Of a stretch of DNA of 64,000 nt, positions 9,027 through 17,902 are shown one piece after another; the first letter of the stretch is position 1; the number at the start of each line of letters is the position of its first letter. The DNA comes from Halovenus halobia (lineage in GTDB: Archaea; Halobacteriota; Halobacteria; Halobacteriales; Haloarculaceae). The stretch lies in the NCBI RefSeq assembly GCF_051414135.1, contig NZ_JBLKOA010000001.1:744001-808000 (forward strand). Direction: 5' to 3'. The notes beneath the pieces were generated by a model. It did not search any database. It saw nothing but the letters and a program-made list of their open reading frames with translations, and had not been told where the DNA came from. A program made the position numbers and the translations under genes.

Positions 9027-10190
9027 TTACTCGGGACCGAGCAGTTCGTTGACGATCCGCCTGGGCTCGAAGCGGTCGAGGTCGTCGTAATCCTGTCCGG
9101 TACCGAGGAAGAGAATTGGCTTGCCAGTGACGTGGGCCACGGAAATTGCCGCGCCGCCGTCTTGGTCGGCGTCGGCCTTGGTCAGAATCGAGGCGTCGAT
9201 TGTCGCTGCCTTGTCGAACTCGTCGGCGCGGTTGACTGCGTCCTGCCCGGCCACCGCTTCGTCGACGAAGACAGTCATATCGGGCTCGATCACCCGGTCG
9301 ATCTTCTCGAGTTGGTCCATCAGGTCGTCGCTGGTGTGGAGTCGACCGGCCGTATCACCCAGCACCACATCGACGTCATTCGCCTGGGCGTACTCGACAG
9401 CGTCGTAGATGACCGCTGCCGGGTCTGAGCCCTGTTCGTGGGTGATGAGTTTTCGACCCAGTGCGTCGGCGTGTTCCTGCAGTTGCTCGTTCGCGCCGGC
9501 ACGGTAGGTGTCGCCGTTTGCCAGCACCGTCGAGAAGCCCCGCTGTTCGAGATAGCGCGAGAGCTTGGCAATCGACGTTGTCTTGCCAACGCCGTTGACG
9601 CCGGTAAAGACCATCACAAACGGTTTGTCGGCGTCTGCGATGCGTTGGTCGAAGTCGAACTGGCCGACGTTGATAACGTCGTACAGCGCCTCACGAAGCG
9701 CGTCTTCGACGAGACTGCCGGTGCTCTGTAGTCGGCCGCGGGCCTCACCAGTGAGATTCTCTTCGACGCCGTTGAGGATCTCGATAACGACATCGAGTGC
9801 AACGTTGCTGTCGAGCAACGCAACCTCCAGTTCGTCGAGATGTGGCTGGAGTTCCTCCTGTTCGATGAGCGTCTTGCCTGTCGCAATTGCTTTCGCCTTG
9901 CCCGTCAGGCCGAGGCCGCCACTGTCGTCGGATTCATCGGCTAACTTGTCGTCTGCCATCTGCGTCGTGTCGGCGTCGCTCGCTTCAGCCGCTGTCTCAG
10001 TGGCACCTGCCGACTCATGGTCAGCCTCGACAGCCTCGTCTTCGGCGGCGTCAGCCGAGGCTTCTGCCTCCGTGTCGGCCGCTGCAGAATCCGCAGTGTC
10101 TGTCTGGTCGGCTTCGACGTCCTCGATATCGGCGTCGTCTTCAACGTCTTCGGTGAAGCCTTTGAGCTTGTCTTTGAGTCCGTCGAACAT
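9027..10190 (-). CDS. ftsY: Signal recognition particle receptor FtsY
   Basis: This is the SRP receptor GTPase that docks SRP-ribosome complexes at the membrane. Its 387 residues begin with a very acidic, Ala/Glu/Asp-rich region (about residues 15-90), then an NG domain. The P-loop is GVNGVGKTTSIAKL (from residue 197), followed by ANGDTYRAGANEQLQ, VLGDTAGRLHTSDDL and ILTKADADQDGGAAISV, the standard SRP-GTPase G motifs. It starts 6 bases after the pfdA stop, within an rpl18a-pfdA-ftsY operon, a conserved archaeal arrangement joining translation, folding and export. Confidence 0.97.
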   Translation of the reverse strand: MFDGLKDKLKGFTEDVEDDADIEDVEADQTDTADSAAADTEAEASADAAEDEAVEADHESAGATETAAEASDADTTQMADDKLADESDDSGGLGLTGKAKAIATGKTLIEQEELQPHLDELEVALLDSNVALDVVIEILNGVEENLTGEARGRLQSTGSLVEDALREALYDVINVGQFDFDQRIADADKPFVMVFTGVNGVGKTTSIAKLSRYLEQRGFSTVLANGDTYRAGANEQLQEHADALGRKLITHEQGSDPAAVIYDAVEYAQANDVDVVLGDTAGRLHTSDDLMDQLEKIDRVIEPDMTVFVDEAVAGQDAVNRADEFDKAATIDASILTKADADQDGGAAISVAHVTGKPILFLGTGQDYDDLDRFEPRRIVNELLGPE

Positions 10191-10196
10191 CGCGCC

Positions 10197-10661
10197 TTAC
10201 TCGTCTTGCTGCTGTTGCTGTTGCTGGAGCTGCTGCATCTGCTGGGCCTGCATCTGCTCGGCCTGGCTTTCGAGTTCCTGGGTCTCGGATTCGACCTCGG
10301 CAATCTCGTCGCGGAACTCTTCGATCTGCTCGTCGAGTTTGTCCTTTTTCGCTTCGAGGGAGCTCTCTGCCCCTTCTTTGTCTCGCTCGGCGGAGTAGTC
10401 GGCACCGAGATCGACGATGATTTCGTCCATATCCTGCACTTCTGCGCGGACGTAGGCACCGCCACCGATTGGGACCTGCACTGTCGAGCCACTTTCGAGC
10501 TGGTCGACGGCGTCGATGGCCTCGTCGATTTCTCGTTTCTCCTCCTGGAGACTCTCGATTTCGGCCTCGATGGCCTCCTTGGTCTCTTCGAGCTGTTCGA
10601 TCTGCTGTTGGAGCTGCTGCATCTGGCCGCCGCCACCGCCACCGCCACCACCGAGGCTCAT
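10197..10661 (-). CDS. pfdA: Prefoldin subunit alpha
   Basis: This 154-residue chaperone subunit passes unfolded proteins to the thermosome. It has the expected form: an N-terminal coiled coil (QMQQLQQQIEQLEETKEAI), a central beta-hairpin region (STVQVPIGGGAYVRAEV) and a C-terminal coiled coil ending in a glutamine-rich tail. Unusual are a run of nine glycines right after MSL and the poly-Gln tail. The start at 10661 overlaps the rpl18a stop by 4 bases (ATGA); longer readings upstream are in another gene's frame space. Confidence 0.95.
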   Translation of the reverse strand: MSLGGGGGGGGGQMQQLQQQIEQLEETKEAIEAEIESLQEEKREIDEAIDAVDQLESGSTVQVPIGGGAYVRAEVQDMDEIIVDLGADYSAERDKEGAESSLEAKKDKLDEQIEEFRDEIAEVESETQELESQAEQMQAQQMQQLQQQQQQQDE

Positions 10662-10831
10662 GCTGCCACCTCGTCGATTTCGACCTGTGTGCGCTTCAGA
10701 CCGTGTTTCGACCCGAAGTTCGCGTAGATGTGTTCGGCCGCGACGTCCTCGTTCTCTGCTTCGAGAGATTTCTCGAAACTCTGCCATCCATCCCGGGCTT
10801 CCCAGCTACCGGTAACCGTGTATTCGTCCAT
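10658..10831 (-). CDS. rpl18a: Large ribosomal subunit protein L18Ae (LX)
   Basis: This short 57-residue archaeal ribosomal protein begins MDEYTVTGSWEARDGWQSFE and contains the characteristic segment AAEHIYANFGSKHGLKRTQV. Archaeal LX is about this length and stands first here in the rpl18a-pfdA-ftsY operon. A longer in-frame reading exists upstream but has no family similarity, so the ATG at 10831 is used. The genes often found just upstream in other archaea (tif6, rpl31e, rpl39e) are not here. Confidence 0.93.
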   Translation of the reverse strand: MDEYTVTGSWEARDGWQSFEKSLEAENEDVAAEHIYANFGSKHGLKRTQVEIDEVAA

Positions 10832-10931
10832 ATCAGTTGATGGTGCACCAAGGGGGAAGAATCTTCCTACTCGGCGAGATGACCAACACAACGGGAGGTA
10901 CCTTTTTAGACTGGCTCGCAAACACTGAGCC

Positions 10932-12311
10932 ATGGCACTGGATACGACGTTTCTGACCGACTCACTGGGGGATGGGCAGGTGACAACCGGCGAGGACGCA
11001 CTCGAGGAACACTCGACTGACTGGGGCACTGCCACCGGCACGCTCCCAGACGCCGTTGTCTATCCGAAAACCACAGAAGAGGTCGCGACGGTCCTTTCCG
11101 CGGCCAACGACCGCGGGATTCCGGTCACACCGTATGCCGCAGGCACGGGACTGGAGGGGAACGCTGTCCCCGCTGAAGGCGGAATCAGTATGGACCTCAC
11201 GCGAATGAACGATGTACTCGATATCCGCCCGGAAGATTTCCAGATCGACCTGCAACCGGGCGTGATGGGGCCGGCAATCGAGGAGGCTGCGGGAGAACAC
11301 GGCCTCTTTTTCCCGCCGCTGCCCTCCTCGGGAGATATCTCGACTATCGGCGGAATGATCGCAAACTCCGCCAGCGGAATGCAGACCGTCAAGTACGGCG
11401 AAGTCGCCGACTGGGTGCTCGAACTCGAAGTTGTCCTCGCCGATGGGTCAGTTATCAAAGCAGGCTCGAAAGCCGTCAAAACCTCCTCGGGGTACAACCT
11501 CAGAGACCTCATGATCGGCAGCGAGGGAACGCTTGGCGTCGTCACGCGGGCGACGCTCGAACTCGCGGGTCGCCCAGAGCAGATCAAGGGCGGGCGGGCG
11601 CTGTTCCCGGACCTCGACAGCGCCTCGGCGGCCGTGACCGACGTGATTCAGTCCGGCGTCGACGTGGCGAAAATCGAGTTGATCGACCAGGAGTCGGCGA
11701 TGATGTCCAACGCCTACACCGGCGCAGACATGCCAGACTCGCCGATGGTGTTTCTCGAATTCCACGCCAACCACGGAATTGACGAAGAAATCGACTTCTG
11801 CCGGTCGATCCTCGAAACGCACGACTGCATCGAGTTCGAGATGGCAGACGAAGAGCGGATGGGCGACCTCTGGCAGGCCCGGAAGGACCTGGCCTTTGCC
11901 GTTCGTTCGTGGGACCCCGACCGCCAGCCACTCCATCCCGGTGACATCACCGTCCCGATTAGCAAATACGGCGCGCTGGTCAAAGAGATCAAAGAACTCG
12001 GCGAGAAGTACGACCTCATGACACCCTGCTTCGGTCACGCGGGCGACGGGAACATTCATTATACGGTGCTCGTCGACACCGACGACGAAGACCAGTTAGC
12101 CCGCGGCGAGAAACTGTACGCCGAAGTCGTCGACCGTGCCATCGAGGTCGGTGGCACCGCGACAGGTGAGCACGGCATCGGCCAGGGGAAACGAAAATTC
12201 CTGATCAGCGAACACGGCGAACAAACGGTTGCGGCGATGCGCTCGATCAAGGACGCACTCGACCCGAATGGAATTCTCAATCCAGGAAAGATCTTCCCAG
12301 ACGAGGAGTGA
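10932..12311 (+). CDS. FAD-binding oxidoreductase, GlcD/D-lactate dehydrogenase type
   Basis: The 459-residue flavoprotein belongs to the VAO/PCMH family. The FAD site is formed by VVYPKTTEEVATVLSAAND, PVTPYAAGTGLEGNAVP, PPLPSSGDISTIGGMIANS, SGYNLRDLMIGSEGTLGVVT and related segments. The C-terminal FAD-oxidase domain has CFGHAGDGNIHYTVL and GGTATGEHGIGQGKR, typical of glycolate oxidase subunit GlcD and D-lactate dehydrogenases. It probably oxidises a D-2-hydroxy acid and feeds electrons to the respiratory chain. CTTTTTAGA at 10902-10910 lies about 27 bases before the ATG, indicating a leaderless mRNA. Confidence 0.87.
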   Translation: MALDTTFLTDSLGDGQVTTGEDALEEHSTDWGTATGTLPDAVVYPKTTEEVATVLSAANDRGIPVTPYAAGTGLEGNAVPAEGGISMDLTRMNDVLDIRPEDFQIDLQPGVMGPAIEEAAGEHGLFFPPLPSSGDISTIGGMIANSASGMQTVKYGEVADWVLELEVVLADGSVIKAGSKAVKTSSGYNLRDLMIGSEGTLGVVTRATLELAGRPEQIKGGRALFPDLDSASAAVTDVIQSGVDVAKIELIDQESAMMSNAYTGADMPDSPMVFLEFHANHGIDEEIDFCRSILETHDCIEFEMADEERMGDLWQARKDLAFAVRSWDPDRQPLHPGDITVPISKYGALVKEIKELGEKYDLMTPCFGHAGDGNIHYTVLVDTDDEDQLARGEKLYAEVVDRAIEVGGTATGEHGIGQGKRKFLISEHGEQTVAAMRSIKDALDPNGILNPGKIFPDEE

Positions 12312-12312
12312 G

Positions 12313-13602
12313 TTACCCCTCGTCTGATTCGATAGTCACGGCACCCTGTCTCCCGCTGATGACGGTTTCGTCGACGAAGGACGCTGAGCCAACAACCAGC
12401 GCGCGAGTATCAGCCCCCGCAGACCGAACTTCGACCGTCAGACCGAGTTCTGAGAGTCGCCAGCCTTCGGTCGTCTGGTTGCCGCGCGCGTCGAAATAGT
12501 CGGTAATCGTCGCGTTGAAGCGCTCGGCGTCAGCCTCACTCTCCCACCGCGTCACCCACACATAGTTGCCGTATGTGTCCTGGCCGGAGCTGTACTGGTA
12601 CAGCGTGTCCGTGCCGAACCCCTCGGCGACAGCCTCGGCACGGCTCGGGTCGACGTGACTTTCGAGACCGAATCTCGTGAACGCGGCACCCAGCCGGTTC
12701 GAGGAGATTTGCTCGCGGTCGTGTTCGAGTACGGTGGCGAGCGCTGGTCGCTGTCCGGCGTCAGGGTCCAGTAACTCCCGACTCCGGGTTGGCGGGTCCT
12801 CGTAAATCTCACCAATATCCGACAGCGAGCCAATTTGGCTCGTGACGTAGTCGGTGCCAATCTGGTACCGACTGTTGCTCCAGCGACCGATGTGCCCCGG
12901 TGGGTATCGCTTTTGTTCGCGGTCGTAGTACGGACTGTTCAGCGTCCCATTCTCACTGAACTCCCGGAGATAGTTGTCGGTCGCGACCACTGCGGGTCCT
13001 TCGAGCAGACTCCGGAGTACGTAGCTGCCGTCGACGGTCTGGATATCGAGCTCAGCAGCGAGCGCTTGCTGGCGTTCGTTCTGGAACTGGATGTAATGTG
13101 TGAGCTCGTGAGCCAGCAGCATCTCGGCCTCGTTGCGCGTCGCGTTCGGACTGACGTACACGGCGACGCTGCCAAGTCCCAGTGTGTAGCCGTTGCCGAC
13201 ACGGTCGATAAACGTATTTTCGACGGGGCCCGTCTCGAAGCCGACAACCCGGAAGAACCGAGATGGTAGTTGGAGGCCACCCGGTGCTGAGTTGGCGAAT
13301 CCTGTGGTGTTATTGTAGGACTGAATCCGCTCCGGTGCAGGTGTGTCTGTCTCCAGCAGGACCTGCAGCCGGTCGTGAATTAGCCCCGGGTCAGGCTCGA
13401 CTGGGGCACCGTCGACAGTGATATTGACTGGGTCAGAAAGAGGGAACGGGCCGTCGCCAGCGTCTGGTGTCTCCGTGTCGTTTACAGGTGTTTCTGGGGT
13501 CGTCGGACCAGTGTTTGCGCCTGGAGCCTGACAGCCGCTGACGGCGACAGCAACTGCGAGCACAATCAACACCAGGGCGTGTCGACGTGTCGTAGCAGTC
13601 AT
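12313..13602 (-). CDS. Hvo_1808-type surface lipoprotein with HExxH motif
   Basis: The 429-residue secreted protein has a hydrophobic signal ending in the lipobox AVSGC (Cys24), then a Thr/Pro/Asp-rich linker. The body resembles the haloarchaeal Hvo_1808 family of surface proteins. It holds LLAHELTHYIQFQ, an HExxH zinc-peptidase signature, followed by LEGPAVVATDNYLREF, where the acidic residue could complete a gluzincin-type site; activity is unproven. The adjacent downstream gene on the same strand, also a lipoprotein, ends 3 bases before this one begins. Confidence 0.72.
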   Translation of the reverse strand: MTATTRRHALVLIVLAVAVAVSGCQAPGANTGPTTPETPVNDTETPDAGDGPFPLSDPVNITVDGAPVEPDPGLIHDRLQVLLETDTPAPERIQSYNNTTGFANSAPGGLQLPSRFFRVVGFETGPVENTFIDRVGNGYTLGLGSVAVYVSPNATRNEAEMLLAHELTHYIQFQNERQQALAAELDIQTVDGSYVLRSLLEGPAVVATDNYLREFSENGTLNSPYYDREQKRYPPGHIGRWSNSRYQIGTDYVTSQIGSLSDIGEIYEDPPTRSRELLDPDAGQRPALATVLEHDREQISSNRLGAAFTRFGLESHVDPSRAEAVAEGFGTDTLYQYSSGQDTYGNYVWVTRWESEADAERFNATITDYFDARGNQTTEGWRLSELGLTVEVRSAGADTRALVVGSASFVDETVISGRQGAVTIESDEG

Positions 13603-13605
13603 CTC

Positions 13606-14559
13606 CTATTGAGCTGTGAGTTCACTCGTCAGAGGGGCACCCTCTGCCTCCGACGGCAGTGAGATATCGACATCCTCGAACCGGAAGCGGAGGACGCTAT
13701 CTGTCTCCTGGGTGAGTTCGACTCGGCTGGTCGAGAGTCGCAGGATGGAGTCTTCGGCCAACTGAAGTGGGAGCGAACTCTCCGCCGAGACCCAGACGTT
13801 GAGTTGGAACTCGTCTGCACCGACAATGTTCGGTCGAGTGTTGGCCACAGTCGTGAGATTGACCGTCGCGTTGACCGCATACACCCGCTGACCGTCGATA
13901 GTGGTCTGACCTTCAATTGTCGCGGAGGCGTTTCTAAACAGCGACTCGGCCTGTTGAGCAGAGTCGAACTGCCTGAAAATCTGGTCGAACTGACTGCTGA
14001 CATTGGTCTGCACCCACTCGCTGCCGAGTTGCTGGGCAATTCGTTCGCTCGATTCGTACAGCGACCCGTTCAGGAGGTACCGCTGGACTGAGGTCGAACC
14101 AAGCTCTGTAGTTGTCGTTCCCTGCGCGGCGACACGTCGCTGTGTCCGGTCGACCCGTGCGGTCTGGTTGAGTCGAACCGTCTGGCTCTGGTTGTTCTGT
14201 CGCTGGATGTTCACGACCTGTTGGTCCAGTCGGTAGCTGTCGACCGCAGCGAGCTGGTCGGCGCTCTCGGCGAGTAACTGCTCGGCCGTTTTGTCTGTCT
14301 CGGCCGGGTCGAGGTCACCGAACGTCCCAAGATTTGTCTCGGACTCACCTGCAGTAGATTCATTGTCGGTTCCGTCGTCAGAATCGTCAGTGTCTGAGTC
14401 AGTCTGGTTCGTATCGTCGTTGTCGGGGCCGTCCGTGTCAGGGGTACTGTCACCTGTGTCGTCAGGCGCGAGGCCGGCACAGCCAGCGGTTACAACCAAC
14501 AGAACAATGGCAAACACCGCCAGCAACCGTTTCGTCTCAGACCGTCCAAACGCTATCAT
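13606..14559 (-). CDS. Haloarchaeal lipoprotein, LolA/LppX-like beta fold suspected
   Basis: The 317-residue secreted protein has a hydrophobic segment LLAVFAIVLLVVTAGC with lipobox cysteine Cys27, then an acidic Asp/Ser/Thr-rich spacer typical of haloarchaeal surface lipoproteins. The remaining sequence, with ATIEGQTTIDGQRVYAVNAT and FQLNVWVSAESSLPLQL, has alternating beta-strand character seen in outer-membrane-sorting-type (LolA/LppX) folds; this is inference. The start at 14559 is chosen because TTTATGAC lies about 28 bases upstream; an ATG at 14586 is the alternative. It is probably cotranscribed with the downstream Hvo_1808-type lipoprotein. Confidence 0.65.
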   Translation of the reverse strand: MIAFGRSETKRLLAVFAIVLLVVTAGCAGLAPDDTGDSTPDTDGPDNDDTNQTDSDTDDSDDGTDNESTAGESETNLGTFGDLDPAETDKTAEQLLAESADQLAAVDSYRLDQQVVNIQRQNNQSQTVRLNQTARVDRTQRRVAAQGTTTTELGSTSVQRYLLNGSLYESSERIAQQLGSEWVQTNVSSQFDQIFRQFDSAQQAESLFRNASATIEGQTTIDGQRVYAVNATVNLTTVANTRPNIVGADEFQLNVWVSAESSLPLQLAEDSILRLSTSRVELTQETDSVLRFRFEDVDISLPSEAEGAPLTSELTAQ

Positions 14560-14669
14560 ATGCGAGAGTATTGATAACTCAGTCATAAAGGCTTTCGTCT
14601 CTGGCAGTTGGTGCTGTCCGAGAAACGCTGACCGCCAATTTATTTGCTGGGACGCCCCTCGCCCTCGGT

Positions 14670-16118
14670 ATGCATCGACGGGCGTTTCTGGGTGCCAGCA
14701 CGGGGACACTCGCCAGCCTGACACTGGGCGTCGCGGGCGCGAGTCAGTCTGAAGGTGACACGGATTTCGGCCCCGTTGGGTCTGTCGAGATACCAGAGGC
14801 CAGAGACGCGGTTGTGCAGGGCGAGTTTGCCTACGTGGCTGTGGATGCGGGATTTGTCGTTGTCGACATCTCCGAGCCAACCACACCAACTGTCGTGGCC
14901 GAGCGACGAGATATCGAGACTGGCACGCCTGAGACGTTCCGGAAAGTGCTGGACCTGTGGGTTTCTGAAGACCGACTCTTGGTCGCCGGTCCGGGAAGTT
15001 ACGACCCCCAACTCGCCCACGGGTTTGCACTCTTCGACGTGGCCGACCCGACGTCGCCGACACAACTGACATTCAAATCACTGGACACGCCACTGTCAGG
15101 CGGCTACTTCATCCACAATGTGTATCTCGACGACGGCATCGCCTATCTGACGGGCAGTGCCGCGCCCTCGAACCCGCTGGTGCTGTTCGACGTGACTGGC
15201 GACCAGCCACAAGAAGTTGGCCGCTGGTCACTGGAATCGTACGATTCAGGGTATGCCGACGTGTCACCACCCTCGCGGAGCCTCCACGACGTGACTGTTC
15301 ACGACGGAATTGCGTATATCCCCTGTTGGGACGCCGGAACGTGGATTGTCGACGTCCGTGACCCAACCGCACCGACGGCGCTCGCCAGTATCACCGAATA
15401 CAGCCTGGACAACCTGACAGCGTGGTCCGACAACGAGGCGTTCGTCCAGTCGGTGAAACCGCCAGGGAACGCACACTACACGATGGTCAACGAGGCTGGC
15501 GACCTACTCGGCGTTGGCCAGGAAGCGTGGGCGGTCGAAACCAATGGCAGCAGGGCCGGCGGCCCGGGCGGAATCGACCTCTACGACGTGTCGACGCCGT
15601 CGGACCCACAACACCTGGCACGAATCGACGCACCCGAGGGACCGGACCAGACCCGCAGGGGGCCGTTCACCACGGCGCACAACTTCGATTTCGCCGGAGA
15701 CGTGCTGTACACGTCGTGGTACTACGGCGGCGTAAAGGTGTACAACGTGAGTGACCCGACAGACCCACAGGAGATTGCGTGGTGGCAAAAATCGGAAGAG
15801 ACGAGTTTCTGGACGGCCCACGGCGCTGGGGAGACGTTCGTGGCGACGAGCGCAAACGTGTCGGATATTCTCACCGAAAACCCACCTGACGTTCGAGAAG
15901 GACTGTACATCTTCCCGGGACTGGCCGACGGTGAGCCGCCAGAAGGGAACGCGACGGTCCGCGACGGGGAGGAGCCGACCACCGACAGCAACGAGAGTAA
16001 TTCAGACGCAGGCGGCCCTGGATTCGGACTTCCGGCGGCCATTGCGGGGCTTGCCGGTGTGGGCTACCTCGGTGGTCGCCTGAGCGGCGAATCCGGAGAC
16101 GGCGAGGACCGAATTTAA
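14670..16118 (+). CDS. LVIVD-repeat beta-propeller surface protein with PGF-type C-terminus
   Basis: This 482-residue secreted protein starts with a twin-arginine-like signal (MHRRAFLGASTGTLASLTLG). It contains repeated LVIVD-type blades such as AYVAVDAGFVVVDISEP, GIAYIPCWDAGTWIVDVRDP and VLYTSWYYGGVKVYNVSDP, each followed by a D-PT-PT turn. The C-terminus is a Thr/Asn/Asp-rich spacer, then GGPGFGLPAAIAGLAGVGYL, a PGF-CTERM-like sorting signal for archaeosortase A, though the final basic cluster is weak. AATTTATTTG near 14638-14647 gives a leaderless promoter, divergent from the lipoprotein gene pair. Ligand and role are unknown. Confidence 0.8.
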   Translation: MHRRAFLGASTGTLASLTLGVAGASQSEGDTDFGPVGSVEIPEARDAVVQGEFAYVAVDAGFVVVDISEPTTPTVVAERRDIETGTPETFRKVLDLWVSEDRLLVAGPGSYDPQLAHGFALFDVADPTSPTQLTFKSLDTPLSGGYFIHNVYLDDGIAYLTGSAAPSNPLVLFDVTGDQPQEVGRWSLESYDSGYADVSPPSRSLHDVTVHDGIAYIPCWDAGTWIVDVRDPTAPTALASITEYSLDNLTAWSDNEAFVQSVKPPGNAHYTMVNEAGDLLGVGQEAWAVETNGSRAGGPGGIDLYDVSTPSDPQHLARIDAPEGPDQTRRGPFTTAHNFDFAGDVLYTSWYYGGVKVYNVSDPTDPQEIAWWQKSEETSFWTAHGAGETFVATSANVSDILTENPPDVREGLYIFPGLADGEPPEGNATVRDGEEPTTDSNESNSDAGGPGFGLPAAIAGLAGVGYLGGRLSGESGDGEDRI

Positions 16119-16144
16119 GACCGTCGCCCGCCGATACCGATTCA

Positions 16145-16672
16145 ATGTCTAACGCCAAAGGGGACCGCCGGGAGCGCGAACTCGTCAACAAACTCGACGA
16201 GGCTGGATTTGCGGTGATGCGCGCGCCCGCCAGCGGAAGCGCCACCGAGCGTGAACTCCCGGACGTACTCGCCGGCAACAGTGAGGTGTTCTACTCTATC
16301 GAAGCCAAATCCTCCGCCGGCGACCCCATCTATCTCACCGGTGAAGAGGTGTACGCACTGGTGTATTTCTCGCGGAACTTCGGCGCAAAGCCCCGCATTG
16401 CTGTCAGGTTCGACCGCGAGGACTGGTATTTCTTCCACCCTGACGACCTCTACCAGACCGACGGCGGAAATTATCGTGTGAAGAAAGAAACAGCACTCGC
16501 CGACGGGGTCGATTTCGACGAACTAACTGGCCACTCGGAGAAGGTGACGCTCGACGAGGTGGCCGAGGAGGATGACGACGGCGACTCGTCTTCAGACGTG
16601 CGACCGGTACTCGAAGCAATCGAGCGTGGTGACCTTTCTGTAGAGGATGGCGTGGCGATGCTCGACTCCTGA
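16145..16672 (+). CDS. hjc: Holliday junction resolvase Hjc
   Basis: This archaeal endonuclease resolves four-way junctions. The 175-residue protein carries the nuclease-fold active residues: Glu in GDRRERELVN, the conserved Ser in APASGSATERELPDVLAG with its Asp, and the catalytic ExK in YSIEAKSSAGDPIYL. The first 115 residues are the Hjc domain; an acidic linker and a short C-terminal helix (PVLEAIERGDLSVEDGVAML) follow, longer than the minimal family length of about 120-140. It stands alone with its own start 26 bases after the upstream gene. Confidence 0.93.
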   Translation: MSNAKGDRRERELVNKLDEAGFAVMRAPASGSATERELPDVLAGNSEVFYSIEAKSSAGDPIYLTGEEVYALVYFSRNFGAKPRIAVRFDREDWYFFHPDDLYQTDGGNYRVKKETALADGVDFDELTGHSEKVTLDEVAEEDDDGDSSSDVRPVLEAIERGDLSVEDGVAMLDS

Positions 16673-16734
16673 GACGAGTTAGTACGCCGACAGGCGGAGG
16701 CGGATTTTTTGCGCTGGCGACCCAGAGCGTAGCT

Positions 16735-17442
16735 GTGACATTCAGCATCTGTGTCCGTGAGGAATACGAGGATGAATCTGGAGAGGAGCAGACGAGGTTT
16801 GGCGTTGCCGTCACAACTCGGCTGGCCGGAGTCGGCAACCTCTGTCCGTTCGTCAACGAACACGGCGCTGTGGCCACACAGAGTTTCGTGAACGTCGAAC
16901 TTGGCGAGAAGGGAATCGAGTACTTGGCCGACGGGTTACACGTCGAGGACGCTCTCGACGCGCTGCTGTCGGCCGACGACGGCAAACCGCAGCGCCAACT
17001 CCACGGCGTCGGCCACGACGGCGAGTTCGCTTTCTCTGGCGACGAGTGTAAAGACTGGTACGGCGACCACGTCGGTGAGAATTTCACTGTCGCCGGAAAT
17101 CTGCTGACTGGCGAAGCAGTCATCAGTTCTGTCGCCGAGGAATACGAAGCGACTCGTGACGAGGGCCGTCCGCTGGCAAAGCGTCTGCTCGACTGTCTCG
17201 CCGCCGGACAGGAGGAGGGTGGGGACAAACGCGAAGAACTGCACGTCCAGAGCGCAGCTATACGCGTCGCCAAGACTGAAGACGAGCCAGTAACACCGGC
17301 GTACAACGACATCCGCGTCGACGCGACTGAGACGCCGATCCCCGACATGCGGGAGAGCATCGAACTGGCCACCGAGAGCTACGAGATGGCGCTCGAACGG
17401 TACGAGGAGGCCTACGAAGAGGACGACGAGGGCGGGATGTGA
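16735..17442 (+). CDS. DUF1028 family protein
   Basis: The 235-residue protein uses a GTG start. It resembles DUF1028, whose members have an Ntn-hydrolase-like N-terminus: MTFSICVRE, RFGVAVTTRLAGVGNLCPFV, HGAVATQSFVNVELG and a later AGNLLTGEAVI. Here a charged insert (EYEDESGEEQTR) splits the first strand. A T-rich box (GATTTTTTG at 16703-16711) lies about 28 bases upstream, consistent with a leaderless mRNA. Proposed family functions include peptidoglycan or peptide amidase activity, but nothing is proven for archaea. Confidence 0.7.
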   Translation: MTFSICVREEYEDESGEEQTRFGVAVTTRLAGVGNLCPFVNEHGAVATQSFVNVELGEKGIEYLADGLHVEDALDALLSADDGKPQRQLHGVGHDGEFAFSGDECKDWYGDHVGENFTVAGNLLTGEAVISSVAEEYEATRDEGRPLAKRLLDCLAAGQEEGGDKREELHVQSAAIRVAKTEDEPVTPAYNDIRVDATETPIPDMRESIELATESYEMALERYEEAYEEDDEGGM

Positions 17443-17479
17443 CCGGGGACACTTGTTTCTCCGGACCTGAATGGATGCC

Positions 17480-17848
17480 ATGAGTGATTCCGACCAACAG
17501 AACGTCTACGGGACGGAACTGCTTCCCTGCAGCAGCGACCCCCAGACCGGCTACCTCCGGGATGGCTACTGCCACGAGCACCCACAGGACCGGGGCTGTC
17601 ACGAGCTCTGTGCGGTCGTCACCGAGGAGTTTCTCGAATACAGCAAAGCGCAGGGCAACGACCTGATAACGCCACGCCCTGAGTTCGACTTTCCCGGACT
17701 GGACCCGGGCGACCGCTGGTGTCTCTGCGTTGGCCGGTGGGTCGAAGCCAAGGAGGCTGGTGTCGCCCCGCCGGTGGTGCTGGAAGCGACGAACGAATCC
17801 GCACTCTCACAGGTTGCGGCGGAGACGCTTCGGGAGTACGAGGGCTGA
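17480..17848 (+). CDS. DUF2237 family protein
   Basis: This 122-residue protein matches the DUF2237 pattern: NVYGTELLPCSSDPQTGYLRDGYC, then CHELCAVVTEEFLEYSKAQGNDL, and GLDPGDRWCLCVGRWVEA near the C-terminus. The six conserved-looking cysteines and histidines (C..C..H..H and CLC) suggest metal or redox binding, but no function is known. The second ATG (17480) is used because CTTGTTTCT is centred about 27 bases before it; a start at 17471 adds three residues. Confidence 0.72.
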   Translation: MSDSDQQNVYGTELLPCSSDPQTGYLRDGYCHEHPQDRGCHELCAVVTEEFLEYSKAQGNDLITPRPEFDFPGLDPGDRWCLCVGRWVEAKEAGVAPPVVLEATNESALSQVAAETLREYEG

Positions 17849-17866
17849 TTCTCGGCAGAAATTTTT

Positions 17867-17881
17867 AGGGTTCATAACCCT
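17867..17881. promoter_or_regulatory. Perfect 6-bp inverted repeat over the promoter of the AstE-like gene
   Basis: AGGGTT and AACCCT are separated by CAT. The dyad covers the region about 22-36 bases before the ATG at 17903, where a TATA element for a leaderless transcript would lie (TTCATAA). A repressor bound here would block TBP. No cognate regulator can be named. Confidence 0.45.
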
Positions 17882-17902
17882 GCACGCCATAGCACCGAGT
17901 GA

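Noticed and set aside
10040..10130. Low-complexity acidic repeat in ftsY as a repeat element
   Set aside because: It is the usual acidic Ala/Glu/Asp-rich N-terminal region of haloarchaeal FtsY.
14560..15072. Long N-terminal extension of the lipoprotein at 13606-14559
   Set aside because: It runs antisense through the LVIVD gene, is Arg/Pro-rich without family similarity, and would bury the signal peptide.
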